From Oscillospiraceae bacterium (GTDB lineage Bacteria; Bacillota; Clostridia; Oscillospirales; Ruminococcaceae): a DNA stretch of 64,000 nucleotides. Location of the stretch: contig JAAWDH010000013.1 in assembly GCA_022793675.1 (NCBI GenBank), forward strand, positions 1 to 64,000, in the 5' to 3' direction. Positions 57,103 to 64,000 of the stretch are shown in pieces (the stretch's first letter is position 1; every line of letters starts with the position of its first letter). The notes under the pieces were generated by a model, which had not been told where the DNA came from, made no database searches, and was given only the letters and a program-made list of their open reading frames with translations. The translations under genes were made by a program, and so were the position numbers.

Positions 57103-57325
57103 GCTCCAGATTTGCCAATAAGCCAGAGAAAGCGGAATAGTGCGGGGCAAGTCATCGGGATAACAGCATTTTTAAAAATGGTAGAATCTATCGACGCAGA
57201 AGGCGGTTTTTTGAAGACGAACAGGCATCTTGGCGATTAAAAGTCTTTGCGGAGCTTTCTTCAGAAAGCGACCCGTACTCTTTCAGACCTTTAAGTGTTG
57301 TTGCCCGACAAGTTATAAAAAAAGC
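57103..57325 (-). repeat. Intergenic region with dispersed repeat family B, copy 3
   Basis: Positions 57232-57285 read, on the minus strand, GAGTACGGGTCGCTTTC, TGAAGAAAGCTCCGC, AAAGACTTTTAATCGCC, matching copies at 42592 and 44222. The remaining bases hold no gene. Confidence 0.65.
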
Positions 57326-57354
57326 TTGACAAATAGGCGTAAGGAGAGTATAAT
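57326..57354 (+). promoter_or_regulatory. Consensus SigA promoter of the ilv operon
   Basis: Perfect TTGACA (57326-57331), 17-nt spacer, perfect TATAAT (57349-57354), immediately before the T-box leader. Confidence 0.88.
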
Positions 57355-57361
57355 AAGAAAA

Positions 57362-57632
57362 ATAAGATTTTGAAATGCAGAGAAGGGGACAGAGTTTCCA
57401 AGCGCTGGGTCAGAGAGCCGCTGGCTGGTGGAAAGCGGTACGGCAGGGAATGCTCCCATCACCCCTGAGCAGGCGGCTGAAGCCCGTTGGGGTGGGTAGG
57501 CTGGCCCGGGTCTTCCCGTTAGCGGAGGCTGCGTTGTTGGACGCAGGATGAGCGGCCGCGGAAGCGGCAAATAAGGGTGGTACCGTGGAAGCTAGGCGGC
57601 TTTCATCTCTTTGGGAGATGAAAGCTTTTTGT
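57362..57632 (+). ncRNA. T-box riboswitch, probably isoleucine-specific
   Basis: Stem I starts GAAGGGGACAGAG and has the CAGAGAG and GGTGGAAA apical elements; its 3' strand reads CTCCCATCACCCCTGAGC. The CCCC pairs with GGGG of the 5' strand, leaving ATC (57458-57460) as likely specifier codon (Ile); CTC (57453-57455, Leu) is the alternative. The T-box AGGGTGGTACCGTG (57574-57587) precedes the terminator CTTTCATCTC/GAGATGAAAG plus TTTTTG (57597-57631). Uncharged tRNA would pair with UGGU and favour read-through into ilvB. Confidence 0.93.
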
Positions 57633-57695
57633 TTTTCCGGCACGGTTGTACAAAACAAAAGACTTTCCGACGCATAGAAAGAAAGGATGGAAAAT

Positions 57696-59369
57696 ATGAA
57701 CCTTACAGGTGCAGAAATTATCATGGAGTGCCTGCTGGAGCAGCAGGTGGATACCGTTTTTGGCTATCCTGGCGGTGCGGTGCTGAATATTTATGACGCC
57801 CTTTACCGTTATAGCGACCGCATCAACCATATCCTCACGGCCCACGAACAGGGGGCAGCCCATGCAGCTGACGGTTACGCCCGCGCCAGTGGGAAGACCG
57901 GCGTTTGCATCGCTACTTCCGGTCCTGGTGCGACAAACCTGGTGACTGGGCTGGCGACAGCCTACATGGATTCGGTGCCGTTGGTAGCGATTACCGGCAA
58001 CGTCAACCGCAACCTTTTAGGGCTGGATAGCTTCCAGGAAGTGGATATCACAGGCATTACGATGCCGATTACAAAGCATAATTATATCGTCAAAGATGTT
58101 GCCGAGCTGGCCGATGTGATCCGCGAGGCGTTCCAAATCGCCGGCGAGGGCCGCAAAGGCCCGGTGCTGATTGATATTCCGAAAGATGTGACCGCCGCCC
58201 GCTGCAGCTACGCTCCCAGCCAGCCGCTGCCCTACCACCGTGACGAGCTGCCGCCTGATTTCTGGCTGGACAAGGCTGCCGAGATGGTCGCCAAGGCAGA
58301 GCGCCCAATGATTTACGCCGGCGGCGGCGTGCTGTCTTCAGAGGCCGCAGGGGTGTTGAAAGAGCTGGCGGAGCGGGTGGACGCGCCAGTGTCCTGCTCG
58401 CTGATGTGCCAGGGCGGCTACGATCAGGCCGACGCCCGCTATGTGGGGCTTTTGGGGATGCATGGTACGAAAACAGCTTCGGAGACAATCAAAAACTGCG
58501 ATCTGATGATTGCTGTCGGCACCCGTTTTTCTGATCGCGTGACCTGCAACACCTCCCTTTTTGCCCAGCGCTTCCCAGTGATCCAAATTGACATTGATGC
58601 TGCTGAATTCAACAAAAACGTCAACGTCCAGGTGCGGCTCAAAGGCGACGCCGCTGAGATGATCGGCGAGCTGCTAAAGCGTGTCCCGCAGCAGCACCAC
58701 GCCGACTGGATGGCCGAGGTGGCAGGCTGGCAGCGCCAGTACCCGCTGATCCAGCATACCAATAACCCCAGCGGCATCACCCCGCAGGAGGTGCTGGAAA
58801 CATTGGCCGAGCTGACCAGCTGCGAAGCAGTTCTGACGACCGAGGTCGGACAGCACCAGATGTGGGCGGCGCAGTTTTACACCTTCCGCCACCCCCGCCA
58901 GCTGCTGACTTCCGGCGGCCTAGGGACGATGGGGTATGGCCTGGGGGCTGCGCTGGGGGCGCAGGTGGCCCTGCCGGATAAGCGCGTCGTCAACATCGCC
59001 GGCGACGGCAGTTTCCATATGAACGCCAACGAGCTGTCGACGGCTGCCCGTTATAACATTCCGATTGTTGAGTTGGTATTCAATAACGAGGTGCTGGGGA
59101 TGGTGCGGCAGTGGCAGAAGCTTTTCTATGATAACCGCTTTTCCCAAACGACATTGGACAAAAAAACAAATTATGAGCTGCTGGCCGAGGCCTACGGCGT
59201 GCGCGCTATGACCATTTCCAGCCGGGAGGAGATCCGTCCGGTGTTGGAGGCGGCACTGGCCTTAAAAGGGCCTGTGCTAATCAACTGCCATATCGACCGC
59301 GACCAAAACGTCCTGCCGATGGTGCCTGCCGGCGCTTCGGTAGAGGAACCGATTCTGGAAATGCGATAG
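57696..59369 (+). CDS. ilvB: Acetolactate synthase, large subunit
   Basis: 557-residue ThDP/FAD enzyme condensing pyruvate (or pyruvate plus 2-ketobutyrate) in branched-chain amino acid synthesis. The catalytic Glu lies in HEQGAAHAADGYARASGK (near residue 50); FAD-domain and C-terminal ThDP motif GDGSFHMNANELSTAARYNIPIVELVFNNEVLGM (GDG-x26-NN) are complete. AAAGG suits the ATG at 57696 rather than 57687. It is controlled by the T-box and followed by ilvN. Confidence 0.97.
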   Translation: MNLTGAEIIMECLLEQQVDTVFGYPGGAVLNIYDALYRYSDRINHILTAHEQGAAHAADGYARASGKTGVCIATSGPGATNLVTGLATAYMDSVPLVAITGNVNRNLLGLDSFQEVDITGITMPITKHNYIVKDVAELADVIREAFQIAGEGRKGPVLIDIPKDVTAARCSYAPSQPLPYHRDELPPDFWLDKAAEMVAKAERPMIYAGGGVLSSEAAGVLKELAERVDAPVSCSLMCQGGYDQADARYVGLLGMHGTKTASETIKNCDLMIAVGTRFSDRVTCNTSLFAQRFPVIQIDIDAAEFNKNVNVQVRLKGDAAEMIGELLKRVPQQHHADWMAEVAGWQRQYPLIQHTNNPSGITPQEVLETLAELTSCEAVLTTEVGQHQMWAAQFYTFRHPRQLLTSGGLGTMGYGLGAALGAQVALPDKRVVNIAGDGSFHMNANELSTAARYNIPIVELVFNNEVLGMVRQWQKLFYDNRFSQTTLDKKTNYELLAEAYGVRAMTISSREEIRPVLEAALALKGPVLINCHIDRDQNVLPMVPAGASVEEPILEMR

Positions 59370-59391
59370 GATGCAGGGAAGGAGAAAACCT

Positions 59392-59868
59392 ATGGAACGC
59401 GACAATTATTTGCTGATTACGACCCATAACAACACCGGCATTCTACAGCGGATCACCGGGCTGTTCAGCCGCCGGTTTTACAATATTTTGAGCACTGTAG
59501 CGGCGCAGGATGTGGACTCGGAATTTTCCCATCTGATTATTGTCGTCCGCGGCGACGAAAATGTGGTGCGGCAGGTGGAGAAGCAGGTGAGCAAGCTCCA
59601 CGATGTGTTGGAGGTGGAGGTGCTCGACCCGGAGCATATCGTGCTACGGGAACATCTGATGCTGAAGCTGGCCCGTACCGAGGAGACAGACGCCGAGATG
59701 GTGGCCATTGCCAACCTCTTCAGGGCCAATATCCTGAACGTTGGCCAGGACACGATGATCTTAGAGCTGTCAGGCAGCCCGAAAACGCTCAACTCGCTGA
59801 TTAACCTCTGCAAACCCTTTGGGATTTTGCAGCTGCTGCGTACCGGTGCAATGGCCATGTCGGTCTGA
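59392..59868 (+). CDS. ilvN: Acetolactate synthase, small regulatory subunit
   Basis: 158-residue regulatory subunit conferring valine feedback. An ACT domain (about 5-75: LLITTHNNTGILQRITGLFSRRFYNI) is followed by the ALS_ss_C domain (about 85-158). GGAAGGAG precedes the ATG at 59392; an upstream in-frame start at 59371 lacks one. It starts 22 nt after ilvB. Confidence 0.95.
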   Translation: MERDNYLLITTHNNTGILQRITGLFSRRFYNILSTVAAQDVDSEFSHLIIVVRGDENVVRQVEKQVSKLHDVLEVEVLDPEHIVLREHLMLKLARTEETDAEMVAIANLFRANILNVGQDTMILELSGSPKTLNSLINLCKPFGILQLLRTGAMAMSV

Positions 59869-59891
59869 AAACAACAAGGGGGAAGAGCATT

Positions 59892-61121
59892 ATGCTGACA
59901 TTAGATAAGATTTACCAGGCTTCTTTTGTCTTGAAAAATGTGCTGCACACAACCGAGCCGATTTACGCGCCGCTGCTCTGTCCAGGCTGTGAGCTGTACC
60001 TAAAGCCGGAGAACCTGCAGGTCACCGGGTCGTTTAAAGTGCGCGGGGCCTACTTCAAGATGTCCCAGCTGTCGCCAGAGGAAAAGGCGGCGGGGGTGAT
60101 TGCCTGTTCGGCAGGTAATCATGCCCAGGGGGTGGCGCTGGCTGCCCGTGAAAATGGCATTAAGGCCCAAATCTGTATCCCTGAGGGCGCGCCGATTTCC
60201 AAGGTAGAAGCGACCAAGAGCTACGGCGCCGAGGTGGTGCTGGTCAAGGGCGTCTATGACGACGCTTACGCCAAGGCGATTGAGCTGCAGAAAGAGCAGG
60301 GCAGCACCTTTATCCATCCCTATGACGACGAAGACGTTATTGCTGGGCAGGGGACAATCGGCTTAGAGCTGATGAACCAACTTAGCGACATTGACGCGGT
60401 GATTGTGCCTATCGGCGGCGGCGGGCTGATTTCAGGCGTGGCCTATGCGGTCAAATCGCTCAACCCCAAAGTCAAGGTTTATGGCGTTCAGGCTGCGGGC
60501 GCGCCCAGCATGATTGATTCGATCAAAGAGGGGCGGCAGCTGACCCTTCCGGGCGTATCGACTTTTGCCGACGGCATCGCTGTCAAGCACCCCGGCGACC
60601 TCACCTACGAAATTGTCAGCAAATATGTGGACGAGCTGGTAACGGTGACCGACGACGAAATCGCAACGGCGATCTTAGCGCTGATTGAGCGCCACAAGAT
60701 GATTGCCGAGGGTGCGGGCGCTGTTGCCGTGGCGGCGGCTATGTTCGGCAAAGTAGACATTAAGGGCAAGAAGGCGGTCTGCGTTGTTTCCGGCGGCAAT
60801 ATCGACGTGACCATCCTCTCCCGGGTCATCAGCCGCGGCCTGATGAAGGAGGGCCGTTCGACGGACATTACTGTCGCCCTTGTCGATAAGCCCGGCCAGC
60901 TGGTTGCTGTTTCGGAGCTCATCGCCCGCACCGGCGCGAACGTCGTTTCGGTGCGCCACGACCGTTCTGATGAAGATATGGACATCAATTCCTGCTTCCT
61001 TCGCCTGGGTATGGAAACCCGCGACCGCGACCACGTTGAAGAAATTAAACGCGTTCTGCGCGACGCCGGCTACCAAATCGTCGAAGGCGTTGCAGGGGTT
61101 ACGGGCGGTACGGTCCGGTAG
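59892..61121 (+). CDS. ilvA: Threonine ammonia-lyase with ACT domain
   Basis: 409-residue PLP enzyme making 2-ketobutyrate from threonine, the entry to isoleucine synthesis. PLP Lys is K49 in VTGSFKVRGAYFK; the phosphate-binding loop is IGGGGLISGVAYAVK (near 175). A C-terminal ACT-like domain (about 330-405: DITVALVDKPGQLVAVSELIARTGANVVSV) is the TdcB/IlvA short form, regulated by ligands such as isoleucine or valine. GGGGGAAGAG precedes the ATG. Presence with ilvBN supports an isoleucine-responsive T-box. Confidence 0.94.
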   Translation: MLTLDKIYQASFVLKNVLHTTEPIYAPLLCPGCELYLKPENLQVTGSFKVRGAYFKMSQLSPEEKAAGVIACSAGNHAQGVALAARENGIKAQICIPEGAPISKVEATKSYGAEVVLVKGVYDDAYAKAIELQKEQGSTFIHPYDDEDVIAGQGTIGLELMNQLSDIDAVIVPIGGGGLISGVAYAVKSLNPKVKVYGVQAAGAPSMIDSIKEGRQLTLPGVSTFADGIAVKHPGDLTYEIVSKYVDELVTVTDDEIATAILALIERHKMIAEGAGAVAVAAAMFGKVDIKGKKAVCVVSGGNIDVTILSRVISRGLMKEGRSTDITVALVDKPGQLVAVSELIARTGANVVSVRHDRSDEDMDINSCFLRLGMETRDRDHVEEIKRVLRDAGYQIVEGVAGVTGGTVR

Positions 61122-61164
61122 GCAGCCAACGCTGGACAGGCGGGCAAATGAAGATAAACAGAAA

Positions 61165-61206
61165 ATATCGGCAGCTGGTAATCGAACCAGCTGCCGATAT
61201 TTTTTA
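61165..61206 (+). terminator. Rho-independent terminator of the ilv operon
   Basis: ATATCGGCAGCTGGT (61165-61179) pairs perfectly with ACCAGCTGCCGATAT around AATCGA, followed by TTTTT. On the minus strand it ends with TTTTC and may serve the Sel1-repeat gene too. Confidence 0.92.
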
Positions 61207-61223
61207 CAAAAACGTCCAACGGA

Positions 61224-62471
61224 TCAGCGACGTTTCCACTTGCCGAAAAAGCCCTTTTTGTAGTGCATCAGCTCTTCCTTGGCGGGGCGGTAGTCGCCGG
61301 CTTTCTGAAGGAAGGCGACCCCTTTGGCGATATCCTGGGGCGCGCCGCCAAGGCCTTGGGCGTATAAGACGCCCAAGACAAAATTCTTTTCTGGGGAAGT
61401 CCATTTGACTTCCTCCACCAGCGACTTGGCCCGCGCGGGGTCGCGTTGGCAGCCATAGCCGCAGAGATAGCAGACCGCTAAGTAGGCATTGGCCCAGTCG
61501 TTACCCAGCGCACGGGAACGTTCAAAACATTGGACAGCCCGTGCATAGTCCTGCGGCACGCCGTTGCCAAAATAACAGAGTTTGCCTACCCGCATAAAAC
61601 CGTAAGGGTAATCCTGCCTGGCCAGCACTTTTTCATAGCATTGCAGCGCATAGGGCATATCTACCGGCACGCTTTTGCCGTTGGCGTAGGCGTCGCCGAT
61701 GTCGATCCAGGCGTCGAGCTGGCCCTTTTCTGCCGCCCGCTTGGCCCATTCCAGCCCTTCAGCCTGACGGTTCGGATCCTCAAGCAGTTTGCTCCCATAA
61801 TCGGTCATCCAGTTCGGGTAGCCGTGTTCCGCGCCGCGGCGCAGCGTATCGGCTATCTTGTCCGGCTGGGCCGGCAGCCCCAGCGATTCCCGGCCGTCGC
61901 GGTAATAGTTGTTAATATTATTGCCAGCGAGATCCAGGCCGTTGTCAAACGCCCGTTCAAACCATGGCAGTGCTTTCAGGAATTCGTCCCGCAGATGTCG
62001 CGCCACAGCTTCCTGGCTGGGATATTGGTCGGGGTCAAAGCCGTCGATTTCCAGCGTATCGCCCCAAAAATAGGTATTGCCAATCATGTACTGGCAGAAG
62101 GGCTCGCCGCCTTCCGCCTTTTTATAGACAACTTCCCACGCCTCTTTCAGCGAAGAAAAAGGCATTGTTTTTTTTGCCGACGGCGTCAGTTCGCCGCAGC
62201 GCATCGCGCCCAGGACTGCCGCGGCACTGCCATGCGCAATCGCGCGGTGAATCAGCTCGCTGACCGTGTCGTCATCTTCCGGGAACCCATGGTAGCGCCA
62301 GACATACGACGACCCCGAAAAGCAGCGCGACAGGAAATACTCGGCATCGCCGTCGCCCGCCTTTGCCGCCTCTGACAATAGCTTGAAGCCCTCCGCGCCG
62401 GAGCCTGCCTGGATGTGATAATAAATCAGATCCAGTGCCTGCTCCACCGCATCACTGAAAAATCTTCCCAT
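61224..62471 (-). CDS. Sel1-repeat (TPR-like) protein
   Basis: 415-residue soluble helical-repeat protein. Repeats of about 36 residues with A-x-Y-x-L-G/A-x-x-Y-x-x-G pattern are visible: GEPFCQYMIGNTYFWGD, GQLDAWIDIGDAYANGKSVPVDMPYALQCYEKV, YPYGFMRVGKLCYFGNGVPQDYARAVQCFERS and NDWANAYLAVCYLCGYGCQRDPARAKSLVEEV. Such scaffolds mediate protein-protein interactions; no catalytic domain is seen. A GAAAGG-type site precedes the start. It may be co-transcribed with the partial upstream gene; a hairpin lies between them. Confidence 0.85.
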   Translation of the reverse strand: MGRFFSDAVEQALDLIYYHIQAGSGAEGFKLLSEAAKAGDGDAEYFLSRCFSGSSYVWRYHGFPEDDDTVSELIHRAIAHGSAAAVLGAMRCGELTPSAKKTMPFSSLKEAWEVVYKKAEGGEPFCQYMIGNTYFWGDTLEIDGFDPDQYPSQEAVARHLRDEFLKALPWFERAFDNGLDLAGNNINNYYRDGRESLGLPAQPDKIADTLRRGAEHGYPNWMTDYGSKLLEDPNRQAEGLEWAKRAAEKGQLDAWIDIGDAYANGKSVPVDMPYALQCYEKVLARQDYPYGFMRVGKLCYFGNGVPQDYARAVQCFERSRALGNDWANAYLAVCYLCGYGCQRDPARAKSLVEEVKWTSPEKNFVLGVLYAQGLGGAPQDIAKGVAFLQKAGDYRPAKEELMHYKKGFFGKWKRR

Positions 62472-62501
62472 AATTCAACAGACCTTTCTAGTTATATTTG
62501 G

Positions 62502-62540
62502 TATACTCGCCGTTTTCCGACGCAGTAGGCGGCGAGTATA
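62502..62540. other. Stem-loop between two minus-strand genes
   Basis: TATACTCGCCG (62502-62512) pairs with CGGCGAGTATA (62530-62540); the loop contains CGACGCAGTAGG, the motif shared with intergenic repeats at 5129, 17453, 42672 and 44294. No U tract. Confidence 0.55.
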
Positions 62541-62572
62541 TGCTGACGAAAAGCTTTGCAGTTCGGCTCTTA

Positions 62573-64000
62573 TTAGGCTTGGCCGTCCTTGTTTTGCTGA
62601 AGGATGGTGCGTTCCATTTCGTCGGTTTCGTCTTTCCATTTGGAAAAGTCGGGGTCGAGACGGCCGTCCATCAGCTGCAACAGCCAAGCGGTGGCCTGGG
62701 AGACGCGGGCGCGCGTAGAGTAAAACCGCAGTTTGTCGGGGCAGGGTTTGGTGGCGTGGACAAGGGCGGTGTCGCCTTCAAGGTGGATCATAATGCACCA
62801 GCTGCCTAAAAAGAGCTGGACGGCGCGGTAGGTTTCGTCGGCAAGGCCGTCGGCGGCGGCTTCCACATCGGCGCGGGTGAAGCGCTCATACTCGTCGCGC
62901 AGGCCGTTTGCCTGCTCAATCGTCAGCTTTTTAAAAGCTTCCTGGCGGGACTGGGCCGGGGCGGCGCGGACTTCCACCGCGTTCCAGCCGGCCTGTACCG
63001 GGTCCTGGGCTTCATGGCGCAGCAGATGGGTCAGGCAGTCCAGCGCGCCGTCGCGGTTCATCGCCTTTCCCCAGGCGGCATTGCTGCCGTCGGGCCTTTC
63101 ATAGACTGTTACAATCCAGTAGCCTTCCGCCGGGAGTTTGAAACAGGTCATCGTCTTCATGGTGCCGCAGTGGGGAAGCGAAAAGTCCCACAACAGCTGC
63201 AGCCGGAACTGTTCGTTTTGTTCCATCGTGTCCAGCTGTTCGGTAACCAATTTGGCTGATACACGGGAAGTGGAGACACCGTCCAGCTGATAAAGGACGA
63301 TATCCTGTGGAAACTCGGCGCGGTCGGCAGCCTGTTCGGCTTCCTGCTGTATTCGCTTGTCGCGTTTGATGCAGAAATCGCGGTTAAAAGCGCCGAACTC
63401 TTCCTCTGGAAGGGCCAGCAACGCATCCATATTATTTGTCCAGCTTTCCGGTACCAGCAGCCGGATGTAGTTATAGGCATCCATCATCGTCTGTTCGCTG
63501 CCAAGGACGTAGACGTGAAGCTGGCGGCGGTCGTCTACCAGCTTCAGTTTGTAGGTGACGCTGCGCTTTCTATTATAATAGTGTGTGTCTATCTTATAAA
63601 AAACGCCGCGGATCCGACTGATCAGCACGCCTTCGTCGCCGAAAACCCATTCTTTCCCCACAGCTACTTTGCCGAACCACTTGGCCTCGGCGACATCGTT
63701 GTCGACCATCTCGAAAAGCTCTTTTACCGGCGGCGCATTTTCTGGATCGGGGAGCTGGGAGCGGATGGACTTGGCCAGCGTGCTGTGCGACGGGAACAGG
63801 GAATCCCGCAGGCTAAGGAAACATTCAAGAAGCCCGATCAGCACCACAAACACCCCGGCTCCCAGTGCCACCCAGCGCAGATACCCTGGGTCGCCTTCGT
63901 CCGGATGCAGCCCGACGTACAGGCAGCCTATCCCAAAAAACATAAACAAAAGGCCCAACGGCAGGAATTTTAGCCGTCCGACAGTGTGTTTGCGGCAGAA
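62573..64000 (-). CDS. Partial membrane protein of unknown function (5' end beyond the window)
   Basis: The frame stays open to the window edge (codons reading FCRKHTVGRLKFLPLGLLFM), so the start lies outside; a TTG at 63958 has no ribosome site. Visible part: two TM helices (GLLFMFFGIGCLYVGL and WVALGAGVFVVLIGLLECFLS), then about 400 cytosolic or extracellular residues with a PH-like or GRAM-like stretch (GKVAVGKEWVFGDEGVLISRIRGVFYKIDT, KLKLVDDRRQLHVYVLGSE) and a C-terminal domain (about 320-440) ending in KWKDETDEMERTILQQNKDG. I do not recognise the family. It lies upstream of the Sel1 protein on the same strand. Confidence 0.7.
   Translation of the reverse strand, partial: FCRKHTVGRLKFLPLGLLFMFFGIGCLYVGLHPDEGDPGYLRWVALGAGVFVVLIGLLECFLSLRDSLFPSHSTLAKSIRSQLPDPENAPPVKELFEMVDNDVAEAKWFGKVAVGKEWVFGDEGVLISRIRGVFYKIDTHYYNRKRSVTYKLKLVDDRRQLHVYVLGSEQTMMDAYNYIRLLVPESWTNNMDALLALPEEEFGAFNRDFCIKRDKRIQQEAEQAADRAEFPQDIVLYQLDGVSTSRVSAKLVTEQLDTMEQNEQFRLQLLWDFSLPHCGTMKTMTCFKLPAEGYWIVTVYERPDGSNAAWGKAMNRDGALDCLTHLLRHEAQDPVQAGWNAVEVRAAPAQSRQEAFKKLTIEQANGLRDEYERFTRADVEAAADGLADETYRAVQLFLGSWCIMIHLEGDTALVHATKPCPDKLRFYSTRARVSQATAWLLQLMDGRLDPDFSKWKDETDEMERTILQQNKDGQA

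Noticed and set aside
1-64000. tRNA, rRNA, CRISPR arrays, insertion sequences, prophage genes
   Set aside because: No cloverleaf consensus, rRNA segment, regularly spaced direct repeats, transposase, integrase or phage structural gene was seen.

Overview
The window looks like chromosome of a GC-rich, endospore-forming Clostridia member, probably a gut Oscillospiraceae/Ruminococcaceae-type bacterium. The evidence is a germination protease (gpr), the mother-cell regulator spoIIID with a SigE-like promoter, rubrerythrin, a DUF1540 protein, a DUF3343/cysteine desulfurase pair, a T-box-controlled ilv operon, strong Firmicutes-type Shine-Dalgarno sites (AGGAGG) and frequent TTG starts. The rank below class is inference from gene content only. 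No rRNA, tRNA, CRISPR array, phage or insertion sequence was seen.

Layout. 0.3-11 kb: purine permease, rpsT, gpr, a candidate antisense-side small RNA, AI-2E permease, cardiolipin synthase, CBS protein, acyltransferase, a small acidic membrane protein, spoIIID, rubrerythrin, DUF1540 and a broken glycosidase-like gene. 11.4-17.4 kb: TrkA/TrkH potassium uptake (minus strand), IMP dehydrogenase, ispD-ispF. 17.7-28.4 kb: a long plus-strand run with DUF3343/cysteine desulfurase, cdaA-cdaR (c-di-AMP synthesis), RNase Z, two Cys-rich proteins, a GNAT, an FAD oxidoreductase, a DUF4037 protein and a peptide-binding lipoprotein. 28.4-31.3 kb: a surface-protein locus described below. 31.5-36.7 kb: rpsO-pnp and a HAD/histidine-phosphatase cluster created by tandem duplication and fusion. 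36.9-42.6 kb (minus): polA, GNAT, rimI, tsaD, a 2'-5' RNA ligase-like protein and comEA. 42.7-57 kb: mixed single genes and short operons (dus, metallophosphoesterases, SPFH/NfeD, uridine kinase, GH29 fucosidase, SseB-like protein, Xaa-Pro aminopeptidase, a DNA glycosylase, HAD, DUF1700-PadR). 57.3-61.1 kb: T-box, ilvB-ilvN-ilvA. 61.2-64 kb (minus): a Sel1-repeat protein and a partial membrane protein cut by the window edge.

Most interesting system: an 801-residue sortase-type surface protein (VPKTG anchor, right-handed beta-helix, acidic tandem repeats) lies behind two tandem cyclic-di-GMP-I (GEMM) riboswitches. Upstream of these is a 91-bp AT-rich segment bounded by 26-bp imperfect inverted repeats (23/26 identical). 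A near-consensus extended -10 promoter inside the segment points AWAY from the surface protein in this assembly. This has the form of a phase-variable invertible promoter feeding a second-messenger-gated leader, i.e. a two-layer ON/OFF plus c-di-GMP switch, here apparently captured OFF.

Other notable points are two dispersed intergenic repeat families, a poly-T tract that splits a membrane-protein gene, two further frameshifted genes, and a clear PadR operator. GC and homology statements are by eye; no database search or folding program was run.
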